A stretch of DNA of 16,116 nt from Patescibacteria group bacterium (GCA_018817365.1 JAHISY010000091.1:1-16116), one strand, 5' to 3'; shown: positions 1 to 7,414, counted from the first letter of the stretch. The notes: generated by a model from the sequence alone, not told the origin. Numbers and translations: made by a program.

Positions 1-59
1 AATTTGCTTTGATGATTGTGGGGAAATTAATTAGCCAAGTCCAAAGCATATTGGTTTTT

Positions 60-395
60 TTATTTCACAATCCATTGAAATAGTAAATAAGCGATTAAAA
101 AGTTATATGCTTCTAAGAAAATCCAATAAAAATACCGAACTTTTTTTGTAGCATTAAAACTTAATTTTTTAGAAATCCACATCGTAAAAAAGTAGCAAGG
201 GGCGCATAACATTGCCGACAAAGGCACACCTAAAATGAAATATAAAAGCACTCTCCAATCAAGAGGACTTTTGTTGATGAGAACCAATATTGTTCCAAAC
301 ACGAAAACACTAAACGCCGAAGCTTTTGCAAAATTTGACTTGAGCCGATCTTCCATTTTATTTAGATCCTCGATACTTGGTAAATCTTTAGTCAT
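60..395 (-). CDS. small three-helix membrane protein, function unknown
   Basis: This 111-residue protein is not recognised as a known family. A soluble N-terminal stretch of about 20 residues is followed by three hydrophobic segments at roughly residues 25-43, 48-72 and 88-109, so it is probably an inner-membrane protein. The segments are separated by short lysine-rich loops. It begins with ATG downstream of dnaK on the same strand, 21 bp after the dnaK stop. A TAAAAT hexamer overlapping the dnaK end lies 12 nt before the ATG and could be its promoter. There is no Shine-Dalgarno. Codons are more AT-rich than in dnaK, which suggests an accessory gene. It could be lineage-specific; I assign no function. 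Confidence 0.6.
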   Translation of the reverse strand: MTKDLPSIEDLNKMEDRLKSNFAKASAFSVFVFGTILVLINKSPLDWRVLLYFILGVPLSAMLCAPCYFFTMWISKKLSFNATKKVRYFYWIFLEAYNFLIAYLLFQWIVK

Positions 396-416
396 GATAG
401 ATCAGCAATTTTAAAA

Positions 417-2351
417 TTATTCCTTCTTCCCCTCATCCACCACCTCACCCTCGACCGTCTCATCTTTTTTATTCTTGTCCTCGACTTTCACATCGTCTGT
501 CGATTGCTGCGCCTGCTGCTCGTAAAGTTTCGCGAAGGCAGTTTGGCTTACTTTCGAAAGCTCCTCCATCGCGGATTTCACTTTTTCGGGACTTAGCTCC
601 TTCTCGCCAAGCTCACTTTTCAAAACTTCCAACTTCGCTTTGATCTCCTTCGCATCGTCCTCCGAAATCTTCGATTCGTGTTCCTTCAAAGTTTTTCCAG
701 TCGAATAAACAAGCGCGTCGGCTTCATTCACGAGACCCACATTTTCCTTTTTCTTTTTATCCTCTTCCGCGTGAGCCTCCGCCTCTTTCCGCATTTTTTC
801 CACCTCCTCGTCGGAAAGACCGCTCGAACCTTGAATCGTGATTTTTTGTTCTTTTCCGGTGCCTTTGTCTGCCGCTTTCACATTCAAAATCCCGTTCGCG
901 TCGATGTCGAAACTCACCTCAATCTGCGGCACGCCGCGCGGCGCGGGCGGGATTCCGTCGAGAATGAATCTGCCGAGAGATTTATTGTCAGCCGCCATCT
1001 CGCGTTCGCCCTGCAGCACATGAATTTCCACGCTCGGCTGATTGTCCGCCGCGGTAGAAAAAGTCTGCGATTTGCCTGTCGGAATCGTGGTATTTCTCTC
1101 AATCAGCAGGGTACGCACTCCGCCGAGAGTTTCAATCCCGAGAGTGAGCGGAGTGACATCGAGCAGCAACACATCGGTCACGTCGCCGCGGAGAATCCCT
1201 CCCTGAATCGCAGCGCCGATCGCTACCGCCTCGTCGGGATTCACATCCTGCAGCGGACTTTTCCCAAAAAGCTTTTTCACTTTCGCCTGCACCGCCGGCA
1301 TCCGCGTCTGCCCGCCGACGAGAATAATCGCGTCGATCTCGCTTTTTTCAATCTTCGAATCTTTCAAAGCCTTTTCGCACGGACCGACCGTTCGTTCGAC
1401 GAGGTCGGCGACGAGTGCTTCGAGCTTCGCGCGGGAGAGTTTGATATTGAAATGTTTCGGACCGTTCGCATCCGCGGTGATGAAAGGCAAATTGATCTCC
1501 GTTTCGCTCGCGGTGGAGAGTTCCTTTTTCGCCTTTTCCGCTCCCTCCTTCAGCCGCTGCAGCGCGAGCTTGTCCTCCCGCAAATTGATGCCGTCGCTTT
1601 TTTTGAATTCATCCACGAGAAATTCCATAATTTTCTGATCGAAATCGTCGCCGCCGAGATGGGTGTCGCCATTCGTCGCGATTACTTCGAATTGCTTCTG
1701 CCCCTCGACATCCGCGATTTCCAAAATCGAAATATCGAAAGTTCCGCCGCCGAGATCGTAAACCGCGATTTTTTGATCCTTCGAAAGTTTTTTATCTAAA
1801 CCGTACGCCAGCGCCGCCGCAGTCGGCTCGTTGATAATCCGCTTTACATCCAGTCCCGCGATTTTGCCCGCATCTTTCGTCGCGTTGCGCTGCGAGTCGT
1901 TGAAATAAGCGGGGACAGTGATTACCGCCTCTTTAATTTCCATGCCGAGTTTGGCTTCCGCATCTTTTTTCATTTTTTGCAAAATCATCGCCGCAATCTC
2001 CGCCGGTCGGTGATTTTTGCCTGCTAGCACGATTTCACATTCGCCTTTCCCCCCCGCCACCACACGAAAGGGGATCTCTTTCACCTCGTTCGTAACTTCC
2101 GTAAACATCCGCCCGACGAATCGTTTCGCCGAAAAGATTGTGTTTTCCGGATTAATGATGGCTTGGTTTTTTGCCGGCGTGCCGACGAGCCGCTCGCCCT
2201 GCCTGCCGGCAGGCATGGCGTCTTTCACCGCCACGACGGAGGGGGTGGTGCGGTTGCCTTCGGCATTCTCCAAAACTTCCGGCTTGCCGGCTTGCATCAC
2301 GGCCATGCAACTATTCGTCGTGCCGAGATCGATTCCGAGGATGTAGCTCAT
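417..2351 (-). CDS. dnaK: molecular chaperone DnaK (Hsp70)
   Basis: This is a full-length 644-residue cytoplasmic Hsp70, an ATP-driven chaperone that binds hydrophobic peptide stretches with DnaJ and GrpE. The nucleotide-binding domain shows GIDLGTTNSC near residue 6, DLGGGTFDIS near 200 and ILVGGQTRMP in the later ATPase domain. The linker VLLLDVTPLTLG leads to the substrate-binding domain, a helical lid and the typical acidic tail ending EGEVVDEGKKE. The ATG start gives the usual N-terminus. No grpE or dnaJ is adjacent. There is no Shine-Dalgarno; a TTAACT hexamer ends 8 nt before the ATG. One oddity: residues 45-52 (AMPAGRQG) form an insertion of about six residues relative to E. coli DnaK, encoded by a palindrome (see 2195-2220). 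Confidence 0.98.
   Translation of the reverse strand: MSYILGIDLGTTNSCMAVMQAGKPEVLENAEGNRTTPSVVAVKDAMPAGRQGERLVGTPAKNQAIINPENTIFSAKRFVGRMFTEVTNEVKEIPFRVVAGGKGECEIVLAGKNHRPAEIAAMILQKMKKDAEAKLGMEIKEAVITVPAYFNDSQRNATKDAGKIAGLDVKRIINEPTAAALAYGLDKKLSKDQKIAVYDLGGGTFDISILEIADVEGQKQFEVIATNGDTHLGGDDFDQKIMEFLVDEFKKSDGINLREDKLALQRLKEGAEKAKKELSTASETEINLPFITADANGPKHFNIKLSRAKLEALVADLVERTVGPCEKALKDSKIEKSEIDAIILVGGQTRMPAVQAKVKKLFGKSPLQDVNPDEAVAIGAAIQGGILRGDVTDVLLLDVTPLTLGIETLGGVRTLLIERNTTIPTGKSQTFSTAADNQPSVEIHVLQGEREMAADNKSLGRFILDGIPPAPRGVPQIEVSFDIDANGILNVKAADKGTGKEQKITIQGSSGLSDEEVEKMRKEAEAHAEEDKKKKENVGLVNEADALVYSTGKTLKEHESKISEDDAKEIKAKLEVLKSELGEKELSPEKVKSAMEELSKVSQTAFAKLYEQQAQQSTDDVKVEDKNKKDETVEGEVVDEGKKE
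2195..2220. repeat. palindromic insert within dnaK
   Basis: A perfect 16-bp palindrome, TGCCTGCCGGCAGGCA, occupies 2200-2215. It extends to 26 bp (2195-2220) with one mismatched pair (2199/2216). It encodes DnaK residues 45-52, where E. coli DnaK has about six fewer residues between SIIAYTQ and ETLVG. The reading frame is kept. A half-site-like word, GGGCAGGCA, occurs in the spacer near 5432-5440. From recollection, PAGRQG-type insertions occur in other Patescibacteria proteins; I cannot check that here. Confidence 0.8.
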
Positions 2352-2458
2352 TTAAGGAGAGTTAAAGATAAATCTTTGGACAAGAAATGACCACGATTTG
2401 TCGAAGAAAAATCCGCGACGAATCGAGGTTTAGATTTTAATTTCCGCGAGCAGAAAAA

Positions 2459-2785
2459 TCAAGAGGACAGCAAGTCGTTGATGCTACTTCGAGCTTTTCT
2501 TAGCAAATCAGTTCGACGGGGATATTTTTTTTCGAGAGCAATATTGAGAGCAATTCGGATACTTGTATTAGAAATTTCTTGTCTGCGAGCCTCTTCCAAA
2601 ATATCGCGGAAACAATCGTCTTGTTCGCTGCTTGGTGTTCGGAGCGCGAGCGAAAACAAATCTGCGAGAGCCTTGATCTGATCGACTTCTTCACTGAATT
2701 TTTTTGCATTCCCTCTCAAAAACTCGCCAAAACTTTTAGAGGTTAGCCGAGTTTCACTGTCGTCAAAATTTTCCACATTAGCCAT
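2459..2785 (-). CDS. hypothetical helical protein
   Basis: This is a 108-residue protein starting at the ATG for MANVENFDD and ending in TGA. A longer reading of the frame to 2989 adds 68 basic residues that lie antisense to the alr start, so I treat that extension as a shadow. The sequence is charged, appears mostly alpha-helical, and has no membrane segment or recognisable motif. It is divergent to alr and lies 107 bp upstream of dnaK on the same strand. No Shine-Dalgarno is visible; a TAAAAT hexamer lies about 13 nt before the ATG. The family is unknown to me. Confidence 0.55.
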   Translation of the reverse strand: MANVENFDDSETRLTSKSFGEFLRGNAKKFSEEVDQIKALADLFSLALRTPSSEQDDCFRDILEEARRQEISNTSIRIALNIALEKKYPRRTDLLRKARSSINDLLSS

Positions 2786-2838
2786 TTTTTGAAGTAAAAT
2801 TTTAAATAACTTTTGATAAAAAGTCAAATTATGATTTC

Positions 2839-2847
2839 TGCTAAAAT
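2839..2847 (+). promoter_or_regulatory. extended -10 promoter of alr, leaderless type
   Basis: TGCTAAAAT (extended TG at 2839-2840, hexamer 2842-2847) is followed by 7 nt and then ATG at 2855. Transcription would be expected to start at or next to the start codon. No convincing -35 or Shine-Dalgarno is present. Confidence 0.6.
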
Positions 2848-2854
2848 TTCTCGG

Positions 2855-4015
2855 ATGAACTCCGACAACCCGTTGATTTGGCTCGAAATCTCGAAATCCG
2901 CGTTGCAAAAAAACTTGCAGGTTTTTCGCGAACTTCTTGATGAAAAAACTGCGCTTGCGCCGGTCGTGAAATCGAACGCGTACGGACACGGATTGATTGA
3001 ATGCGGGAAAATTTTCCGCGAGGCGGGGGCGGACTATCTAGTCGTGAATTCGATTTTCGAGGCGCGAAAGCTTCGCGCTGCCGGCGATTTCGGCGCGATT
3101 TATATCGCGGGCTACACATCTCTCGAAGGTTTGCGCGAGGCGGTCGCGCTTGATTGCGAGATCGTGATTTACAATCGCGAGACTCTTGAAAAGTTGGAGA
3201 CTTTTAAATTAAAAACCCCCGCGAAAGTTCATCTCAAAACCGAAACCGGCACGCACCGGCAGGGGGTGCCGCGCAGTGCGGTTCTCGATTTTGCAGAGGC
3301 GATTCGTCGATCCGAAAATGCGGAGCTTGCAGGAGTAGCGATGCATTTCGCGAATATCGAGGACGCGCGCGACCATTCGTTCGCTGAAAAACAGCTCGCG
3401 GAATTCAATTCAATCCGCGCGGAATTGCTCGCGGCGGGATTCCAAAATCTGAAATTTCACGCCGCGAATTCGGCGGCGACACTCCTTTTCCCCGAAACTC
3501 ATTTCGATCTTGCGCGCGTCGGCATCGCGGCGTACGGAATGTGGCCGAGCGAAGAAACATTTTTCTCGCTCGCAGCGGAAAAAGGTGTTAACCACCGAGA
3601 TATCTCGGGGGATATGCTCACTCCCGCGCTGACTTGGAAAACGAAAATTGCGCAAATTAAAACAATTCCCGAGGGGAGTTTCGTCGGTTACGGCTGTTCA
3701 TTCGAGGCTTCGCGCGAAATGAAAATTGCGATTCTGCCGGTGGGTTATTACGATGGATATTCTCGAAATTACGCCGCGAAAGCGGAGGTTTTGATTCACG
3801 GCAAACGCGCGAAAGTGGTCGGGCGGATTTGCATGAATATTTTGATGGTGGATGTTTCCATGATTCCCGAAGTTAAACTTGAGGATGAAGTTGTTCTGCT
3901 CGGCAAATTCGGTAACGAGAAAATTACCGCCGAGGAAATTGCGGAGTGGGGAGGTACAATAAATTATGAAGTGACGACGCGAATCCGGGAAAATATTTTG
4001 CGGATAATTTGCTAA
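2855..4015 (+). CDS. alr: alanine racemase
   Basis: This is a fold-type III PLP enzyme that interconverts L- and D-alanine in the cytoplasm, supplying D-Ala for peptidoglycan. I chose the ATG at 2855 (386 residues), which gives the usual N-terminus NPLIWLEISKSAL; a start at 2813 would place the likely promoter inside the coding region. The PLP lysine is K39 in APVVKSNAYGHG. The C-terminal barrel carries the catalytic-tyrosine region FVGYGCSF and LPVGYYDGYSR, then the conserved GRICMNILMVDVS. The gene is single on plus, divergent from a hypothetical gene. One oddity: residues about 245-253 (VNHRDISGD) come from a palindrome and lengthen the loop between the two domains compared with typical family members. 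Confidence 0.96.
   Translation: MNSDNPLIWLEISKSALQKNLQVFRELLDEKTALAPVVKSNAYGHGLIECGKIFREAGADYLVVNSIFEARKLRAAGDFGAIYIAGYTSLEGLREAVALDCEIVIYNRETLEKLETFKLKTPAKVHLKTETGTHRQGVPRSAVLDFAEAIRRSENAELAGVAMHFANIEDARDHSFAEKQLAEFNSIRAELLAAGFQNLKFHAANSAATLLFPETHFDLARVGIAAYGMWPSEETFFSLAAEKGVNHRDISGDMLTPALTWKTKIAQIKTIPEGSFVGYGCSFEASREMKIAILPVGYYDGYSRNYAAKAEVLIHGKRAKVVGRICMNILMVDVSMIPEVKLEDEVVLLGKFGNEKITAEEIAEWGGTINYEVTTRIRENILRIIC
3587..3614. repeat. AGATATCT-core palindrome inserted in alr
   Basis: A perfect 14-bp palindrome, CCGAGATATCTCGG (3595-3608), is flanked on the left by GTTAACC and on the right by GGG, forming an imperfect longer inverted repeat. It resembles the element at 12053-12083 in pheT: both begin GTTAACC, contain AGATATCT at the same offset and end in a G-rich arm. 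It is read in frame as VNHRDISGD in Alr. Confidence 0.7.
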
Positions 4016-4191
4016 AACCCCATCCTGAAATTAAAATCGCTCGGCTTTTTGGACGAATGAATTTTCAAATTTTATAATTTTTGAGATAAACCAATTAAAT
4101 CCAAATTTTTAAAAATTAGAAATTAGAGTTTATTTAAAAATTATCCGAAGGAGCCCCTTGAGGGCAAAACTACAAAATTAAAAATTTTCCC

Positions 4192-4267
4192 GGGGCTGTA
4201 GCTCAGTTGGTAGAGCGCACGGTTCGCAATCGTGAGGTCAGGGGTTCGATCCCCCTCAGCTCCACCA
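4192..4267 (+). tRNA. tRNA-Ala, anticodon CGC
   Basis: A 76-nt cloverleaf with encoded CCA. The acceptor stem GGGGCTG pairs with CAGCTCC and contains the G3-U70 pair that identifies alanine tRNAs. The D arm is GCTC/GAGC. The anticodon loop TTCGCAA gives anticodon CGC, reading GCG, a codon used heavily in the neighbouring genes. The T arm contains TTCGATC. A 7-bp tandem repeat begins right after the CCA end. Confidence 0.96.
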
Positions 4268-4269
4268 AG

Positions 4270-4304
4270 TTTGGATGTTGGAAATTGGAAAGTGGAGGAT
4301 GGAA
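4270..4304 (+). repeat. degenerate 7-bp tandem repeat after tRNA-Ala
   Basis: Five consecutive heptamers with a TGGA core: TTTGGAT, GTTGGAA, ATTGGAA, AGTGGAG, GATGGAA. They begin 2 nt after the tRNA CCA end. A closely similar array follows tRNA-Ser at 5247-5288. Confidence 0.75.
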
Positions 4305-4446
4305 GTTCGTTTTGCGGAGCAGGGTTGAAATTTGACGATTCGAAACTTGAAAATTTTCCGCCAAGAACTGCGAGTCGAGAACAGATTTGATTTGCATGAG
4401 AAGCTGTTTTGCTTTTAAACTCTTTTCAGAGTTAATTTTTTTAGAC

Positions 4447-4842
4447 ATGGATATCAAACAAGCATTTGAAAAAGAGCCGCTCGCGAAGCGGAGAGTTTTG
4501 CTGGCTGCGGCGGTGGTTTTTGTCGCGACATTTTTTCCATGGTACAGCGTCGAGATGGGTTTCATGGGAGGGTTCAGCTACAGCGCGTGGAGTGGCTGCG
4601 GCATGCTGACAGTTTTTGCTTCTTTTGCGATTTTAGCGATTTGGATTTTGCCGCTTTTTAAAGTGAAATTTAAATTGCCATTACCGGCTCTCCAGATTCA
4701 GAAAATTCTTGCGGTCGCAATGTTAGCCGGACCGGTTTTGTGGATTATTCAAAAGGGGTTTCATTTTGCCCACATTGGCTTGGGTTTGTGGATTGCTTTG
4801 ATTGCATCGATCGTGGCGGTTCGAATTTCATTCAAAAAATAA
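4447..4842 (+). CDS. four-helix membrane protein, function unknown
   Basis: A 131-residue protein from the ATG at 4447 (MDIKQAFEKE), preferred over an upstream TTG because the extra residues would be an unusual Cys-rich leader. Four hydrophobic segments lie at about residues 17-35, 48-70, 83-101 and 106-128. A short N-terminal cytoplasmic part precedes FFPWYS and GFSYSAWSG between helices 1 and 2, a pattern seen in small uncharacterised bacterial membrane proteins. It ends 11 bp before the thioredoxin-like gene and is probably cotranscribed with it. No function is assigned. Confidence 0.75.
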   Translation: MDIKQAFEKEPLAKRRVLLAAAVVFVATFFPWYSVEMGFMGGFSYSAWSGCGMLTVFASFAILAIWILPLFKVKFKLPLPALQIQKILAVAMLAGPVLWIIQKGFHFAHIGLGLWIALIASIVAVRISFKK

Positions 4843-4853
4843 AAAAATTTCTG

Positions 4854-5120
4854 ATGAAAGTCCTCAAATTTGGCTCAATCGGCTGCGTTGGCTGTATCGT
4901 GATGAAGCCGCGATGGGCGGAGATTGAAAAAGAAAATCCATGGCTTGCGACCGAATTTATCGACGCGGACGAAAATCCCGCAAAAGTTCGCGAATGGCAT
5001 GTGGAGGATTTGCCCGAGTTTATTTTCCTCGACAAAAATGGGGTGGAAATTGAGCGATTGATGGGGGAGGTCGAAAAAGAAATTCTCGTGAAAAAAATCA
5101 ACGAATTGCAGGAAAGATAA
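4854..5120 (+). CDS. small thioredoxin-like protein with CXXC
   Basis: An 88-residue protein from the ATG at 4854. A thioredoxin fold is indicated by the beta strand MKVLKFGS, the redox motif C11-V-G-C14, and the cis-proline region EDLPEFIFLDKNG with P54. These would make it a cytoplasmic thiol-disulfide oxidoreductase or electron carrier. It is shorter than typical thioredoxin (about 105 residues), lacking much of the first helix/strand, and the WCGPC signature is replaced by GCVGC. There is no signal peptide. It follows the membrane-protein gene by 11 bp, so a partnership at the membrane is possible but unproven. Fold assignment is fairly sure; the substrate is unknown. Confidence 0.85.
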   Translation: MKVLKFGSIGCVGCIVMKPRWAEIEKENPWLATEFIDADENPAKVREWHVEDLPEFIFLDKNGVEIERLMGEVEKEILVKKINELQER

Positions 5121-5150
5121 TTTTTTGCGAAAATCTCACAGCTTTGCCAC

Positions 5151-5243
5151 GGAGAGGTACCCAAGTGGTTGAAGGGGCGGCTTTGCTAAAGCTGTAGGCG
5201 GGCGAATGCTCGCGCGAGGGTTCGAATCCCTCCCTCTCCGCCA
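5151..5243 (+). tRNA. tRNA-Ser, anticodon GCT
   Basis: A 93-nt tRNA with a long variable arm, as expected for serine. The acceptor stem GGAGAGG pairs with CCTCTCC and CCA is encoded. The anticodon stem CGGCT/AGCTG closes loop TTGCTAA, giving anticodon GCT, which reads AGC/AGU. The T loop is TTCGAAT. The heptamer repeat starts 3 nt after the CCA end. Confidence 0.96.
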
Positions 5244-5246
5244 AGT

Positions 5247-5288
5247 TTTGGACTTTGGATGTTGGACATTGGATATTGGAAAGTGGAG
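5247..5288 (+). repeat. degenerate 7-bp tandem repeat after tRNA-Ser
   Basis: Six heptamers: TTTGGAC, TTTGGAT, GTTGGAC, ATTGGAT, ATTGGAA, AGTGGAG. This is the array of 4270-4304 with extra units; the order of the shared units is the same. Confidence 0.75.
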
Positions 5289-5330
5289 AAAGATTGAACG
5301 AATGACGTAGGGACGGAGATTCGAAAGAAT

Positions 5331-5445
5331 CAACCCTCAGGGTCGGTAGACAAAACTACAGGAATATTATTTAGCCCATCCTTCACTTCGTTTCCTCCTT
5401 CGCCCTCAGGGTTACGGCGGATTACGACGGAGGGCAGGCAAGTAT
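5331..5445. repeat. mosaic of short repeat words in noncoding spacer
   Basis: The spacer between tRNA-Ser and the permease gene (5244-5515) has no gene. It holds CCCTCAGGGT twice (5334-5343 and 5403-5412) and CAAAACTACA (5351-5360). The latter also occurs at 4165-4174, upstream of tRNA-Ala, again just after a CCCT/AGGG stem. A GGGCAGGCA word near 5432 resembles half of the dnaK palindrome. This suggests fragments of interspersed repeats; boundaries are uncertain. Confidence 0.4.
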
Positions 5446-5515
5446 CTGTTTTATTTTTGCTAAAAATGATTCTTGTGGTTACACAACCCCTCTTTTTTTG
5501 AGTCCTTTTCTGCGA

Positions 5516-6469
5516 TTAAATTCCCACAAAATTAAAAGTGAAGCCGAGCAAAATAATTCCCGCCGCCACGATTCCGAAAAAGAGCGCGATAATTCGCAGC
5601 GAGATAATTCTTCGCAGCATCACCGCTTCCGGCAGCGAGAGTCCGGCAGCGGACATCATCAACGCAAGCGCGGTTCCGAGCGGCAGACCTTTTTCTGCGA
5701 GCGCGAAGATGATCGGCACGATTGAAGCGGAGCGGGCGTAAATCGGCACACCCAAAATTACCGCTGCCGGCACGCTCCAAATCTGCGAATTGCCGCCGAG
5801 TGTCTCGAGGAAAAATTCCGCTGGCACGAAACCGTGGATTCCCGCGCCGATCGCGATTCCGATCAAAATTATCCACCACATTTTTCCGAAAATCGCGACC
5901 GCGCGGCGCGCAGAATATTTCACCCGTTCGCCAAAAACCGTCGGCAAGTTCGACTGCGTTCCGAAAATATTTTCGCCTTTTTGAGAAATTGAGAGTCCTC
6001 TTTTTCCGATAATTTTCTCGAGAATCACGCCCGCGAGTACTCCCAAAATTATTCCGCTTGCCGCGTAAATGCCGGCGATTTTCCAGCCGAATTTACCGCT
6101 CATCACCGCGAAAACCACTTCATTTACGAGCGGAGAAGTCGCCAAAAACGCAAACGCGACTCCGAGCGGCGCTCCCGCTTCGAGGAAACCGATGAAGAGC
6201 GGGATTGAACTGCAGCTGCAAAACGGAGTGATTGCGCCCAAAATTGCGGCGAAAAAATACGCGACTCCGAATTTTGATTTTCGAAAAAGTTTTTCGAGTT
6301 TGTCGGTCGGCAAAAAAGTTCTCACAAAAGAAATTCCGAAAATCACGAGCAGCATCAATAGCGAAATTTTCAGCGCGTCCGCGGCGAAAAATTCCACGCT
6401 CGCGGAGAGTTGGTTCTCCGCGAGTTTCAGAAAGTCGAAAACAACGAAGTGGGCGAGAGATTCAAACAC
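5516..6469 (-). CDS. YraQ/ArsP-type permease (UPF0718, DUF318)
   Basis: A 317-residue polytopic inner-membrane protein with about eight to ten hydrophobic helices. The family signature is clear: TPFCSCSSIPLF at residues 81-92, with C84 and C86, followed by LEAGAPLGVAFAFLATSPLVNE. A second matching half contains VPIYARSASIVPI and GTALALMMSAAGLS. Relatives include YraQ and the organoarsenical exporter ArsP, which uses cysteines for its substrate; the substrate here is unknown. I use the GTG start at 6469 because an extended -10 (TGTTAAACT) ends 6 nt before it. It follows def by 31 bp but has its own promoter. Confidence 0.9.
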   Translation of the reverse strand: MFESLAHFVVFDFLKLAENQLSASVEFFAADALKISLLMLLVIFGISFVRTFLPTDKLEKLFRKSKFGVAYFFAAILGAITPFCSCSSIPLFIGFLEAGAPLGVAFAFLATSPLVNEVVFAVMSGKFGWKIAGIYAASGIILGVLAGVILEKIIGKRGLSISQKGENIFGTQSNLPTVFGERVKYSARRAVAIFGKMWWIILIGIAIGAGIHGFVPAEFFLETLGGNSQIWSVPAAVILGVPIYARSASIVPIIFALAEKGLPLGTALALMMSAAGLSLPEAVMLRRIISLRIIALFFGIVAAGIILLGFTFNFVGI

Positions 6470-6475
6470 TTTGTA

Positions 6476-6484
6476 AGTTTAACA
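6476..6484 (-). promoter_or_regulatory. extended -10 promoter of permease gene, leaderless type
   Basis: On the minus strand TGTTAAACT is followed by 6 nt (TACAAA) and then the GTG start at 6469. No Shine-Dalgarno or clear -35 is present. Confidence 0.6.
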
Positions 6485-6500
6485 CAAAACTTGTATTAAA

Positions 6501-6977
6501 TCACTTTTCTTCCCGAATTTCTCCCTCGATTTTATCCACGAAAAGAATCCCGTCGAGGTGGTCGATTTCGTGCTGGACTGCGCGCGCGTTCAACCCGTCA
6601 AGTTCAAGCGCGCGCGGATTTCCAGCTTCGTCCTGAAATTTCACAGTCGCTGTTTTCCACCGTTTCACTTTCCCGAAAATTCCGGGCAACGAGAGGCAAC
6701 CTTCTTCTTCCATCATTGTTTCCATGCTTGCATCCACGATTTCGGGATTCGCGAGCGCGATTGGTTTGAATTTTTTTCTACCGAGCTGGAAATTCAAAAT
6801 CGCCACCCGCTCGTTCCGTCCGACTTGCGGCGCGGCGAGACCGACACCATTTTTCGCGAGCATCGTTGCAATCATTTGTTTTACGAATTTTTTCAATTTT
6901 TTATCAAACTTTGAAATTTTCACGGATTTCTTCCGCAAAATCGGATTGTCGCGACCGATCTGAATTTTGAGAATCAT
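6501..6977 (-). CDS. def: peptide deformylase
   Basis: A 158-residue cytoplasmic metalloenzyme that removes the N-formyl group from nascent proteins. All three family motifs are present: GVGLAAPQVG at residues 44-53, EEGCLSLPG starting at 91 with metal ligand C94, and QHEIDHLDG with ligands H136 and H140 and catalytic E137. The length is normal. The ATG immediately follows the stop codon of the RelE-type toxin gene (TAA then ATG, no gap). Its expression is therefore probably coupled to the toxin-antitoxin operon, since I see no separate promoter. No Shine-Dalgarno is present. It ends in TGA. Confidence 0.96.
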   Translation of the reverse strand: MILKIQIGRDNPILRKKSVKISKFDKKLKKFVKQMIATMLAKNGVGLAAPQVGRNERVAILNFQLGRKKFKPIALANPEIVDASMETMMEEEGCLSLPGIFGKVKRWKTATVKFQDEAGNPRALELDGLNARAVQHEIDHLDGILFVDKIEGEIREEK

Positions 6978-7250
6978 TTAATCATAAATTGAGTGATCGC
7001 CGACATTGATAAAAGTCGCGCTTCCATCTTTTTCAATTTTGAAAAGAATGCGGTATTTGTAAGTGATGGAAAACGAATAAAAACCATTTAATTCTCCGCG
7101 AAGCGGGTGTGTCCGCAAACGCGAATCAAAAATATTTTCCCGGAAAATTGCCTCACGCGTTTTTAGCAAATCGCGCAATTCGGGATTAAGTTTTTTGAAA
7201 GCGCGAGCAAAATGAGTCGTATAGCGAATGATTGTTTTTCCAATCCTCAC
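6978..7250 (-). CDS. RelE/YafQ-family toxin
   Basis: A 90-residue protein with the RelE/ParE-superfamily layout: an N-terminal helix pair (HFARAFKKLNPEL), then HPLRGELNGFYSFSI, YKYRILFKI and a C-terminal FINVGDHSIYD. Relatives are ribosome-dependent mRNA endonucleases or gyrase inhibitors, neutralised by a partner protein. The GTG start overlaps the stop of the 55-aa upstream gene (GTGA junction), typical of a coupled antitoxin-toxin pair. The downstream neighbour is def, directly abutting. YafQ-like residues such as the late histidine (H86) and R67 are visible, but I cannot confirm catalysis. Confidence 0.85.
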   Translation of the reverse strand: MRIGKTIIRYTTHFARAFKKLNPELRDLLKTREAIFRENIFDSRLRTHPLRGELNGFYSFSITYKYRILFKIEKDGSATFINVGDHSIYD

Positions 7251-7414
7251 ATCAAATCAGTTAGCGAGCGCAGAGTTTTCAGTTTACCTTTTTGCTTTTC
7301 ATCCCGGTAAACAGCGAGCGCGCGATAATGGTCGAGCAGTTCTTCGTACCTTTTCAAATCCTTCCGCATTTGCCGAACTTCTTTTTGCGATGTTGGTTGA
7401 GCGGTAGTTGGCAT
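7247..7414 (-). CDS. putative antitoxin of the RelE-type toxin
   Basis: A 55-residue protein beginning MPTTAQPTSQKEVRQM and ending SLTDLM. The middle is charged and helical (RKDLKRYEELLDHYRALA), consistent with a small antitoxin that wraps its toxin. It has no recognised DNA-binding fold that I can name. Position is the main evidence: it directly precedes the RelE-like gene and overlaps its start by 4 nt including the GTGA junction. Its ATG lies 6 nt after a TAAAAT hexamer that overlaps the prfB stop codon, so the module appears to carry its own promoter and probably a leaderless mRNA. Confidence 0.75.
   Translation of the reverse strand: MPTTAQPTSQKEVRQMRKDLKRYEELLDHYRALAVYRDEKQKGKLKTLRSLTDLM

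Noticed and set aside
678..1799. Long open frame (373 codons) on plus, antisense to dnaK
   Set aside because: It lies wholly opposite a canonical dnaK and has arginine/phenylalanine-rich shadow composition; it reflects codon bias, not a gene.
2786..2989. N-terminal extension of the hypothetical gene at 2459
   Set aside because: It overlaps the alr promoter and start on the other strand and is Arg/Phe-rich; the ATG at 2785 is a better start.
4203..4565. Minus-strand frame ending RGIEPLTSRLRTVRSTN
   Set aside because: Antisense of tRNA-Ala plus spacer; another known annotation artefact.
4270..5288. CRISPR-like array from the TGGA repeats
   Set aside because: Units are only 7 bp with no spacers and no cas genes nearby; it is a simple degenerate tandem repeat.
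5136..5333. Minus-strand frame containing RGRDSNPRASIRPPTAL
   Set aside because: This is the well-known false protein produced by the antisense of a tRNA-Ser gene; the tRNA explains it.
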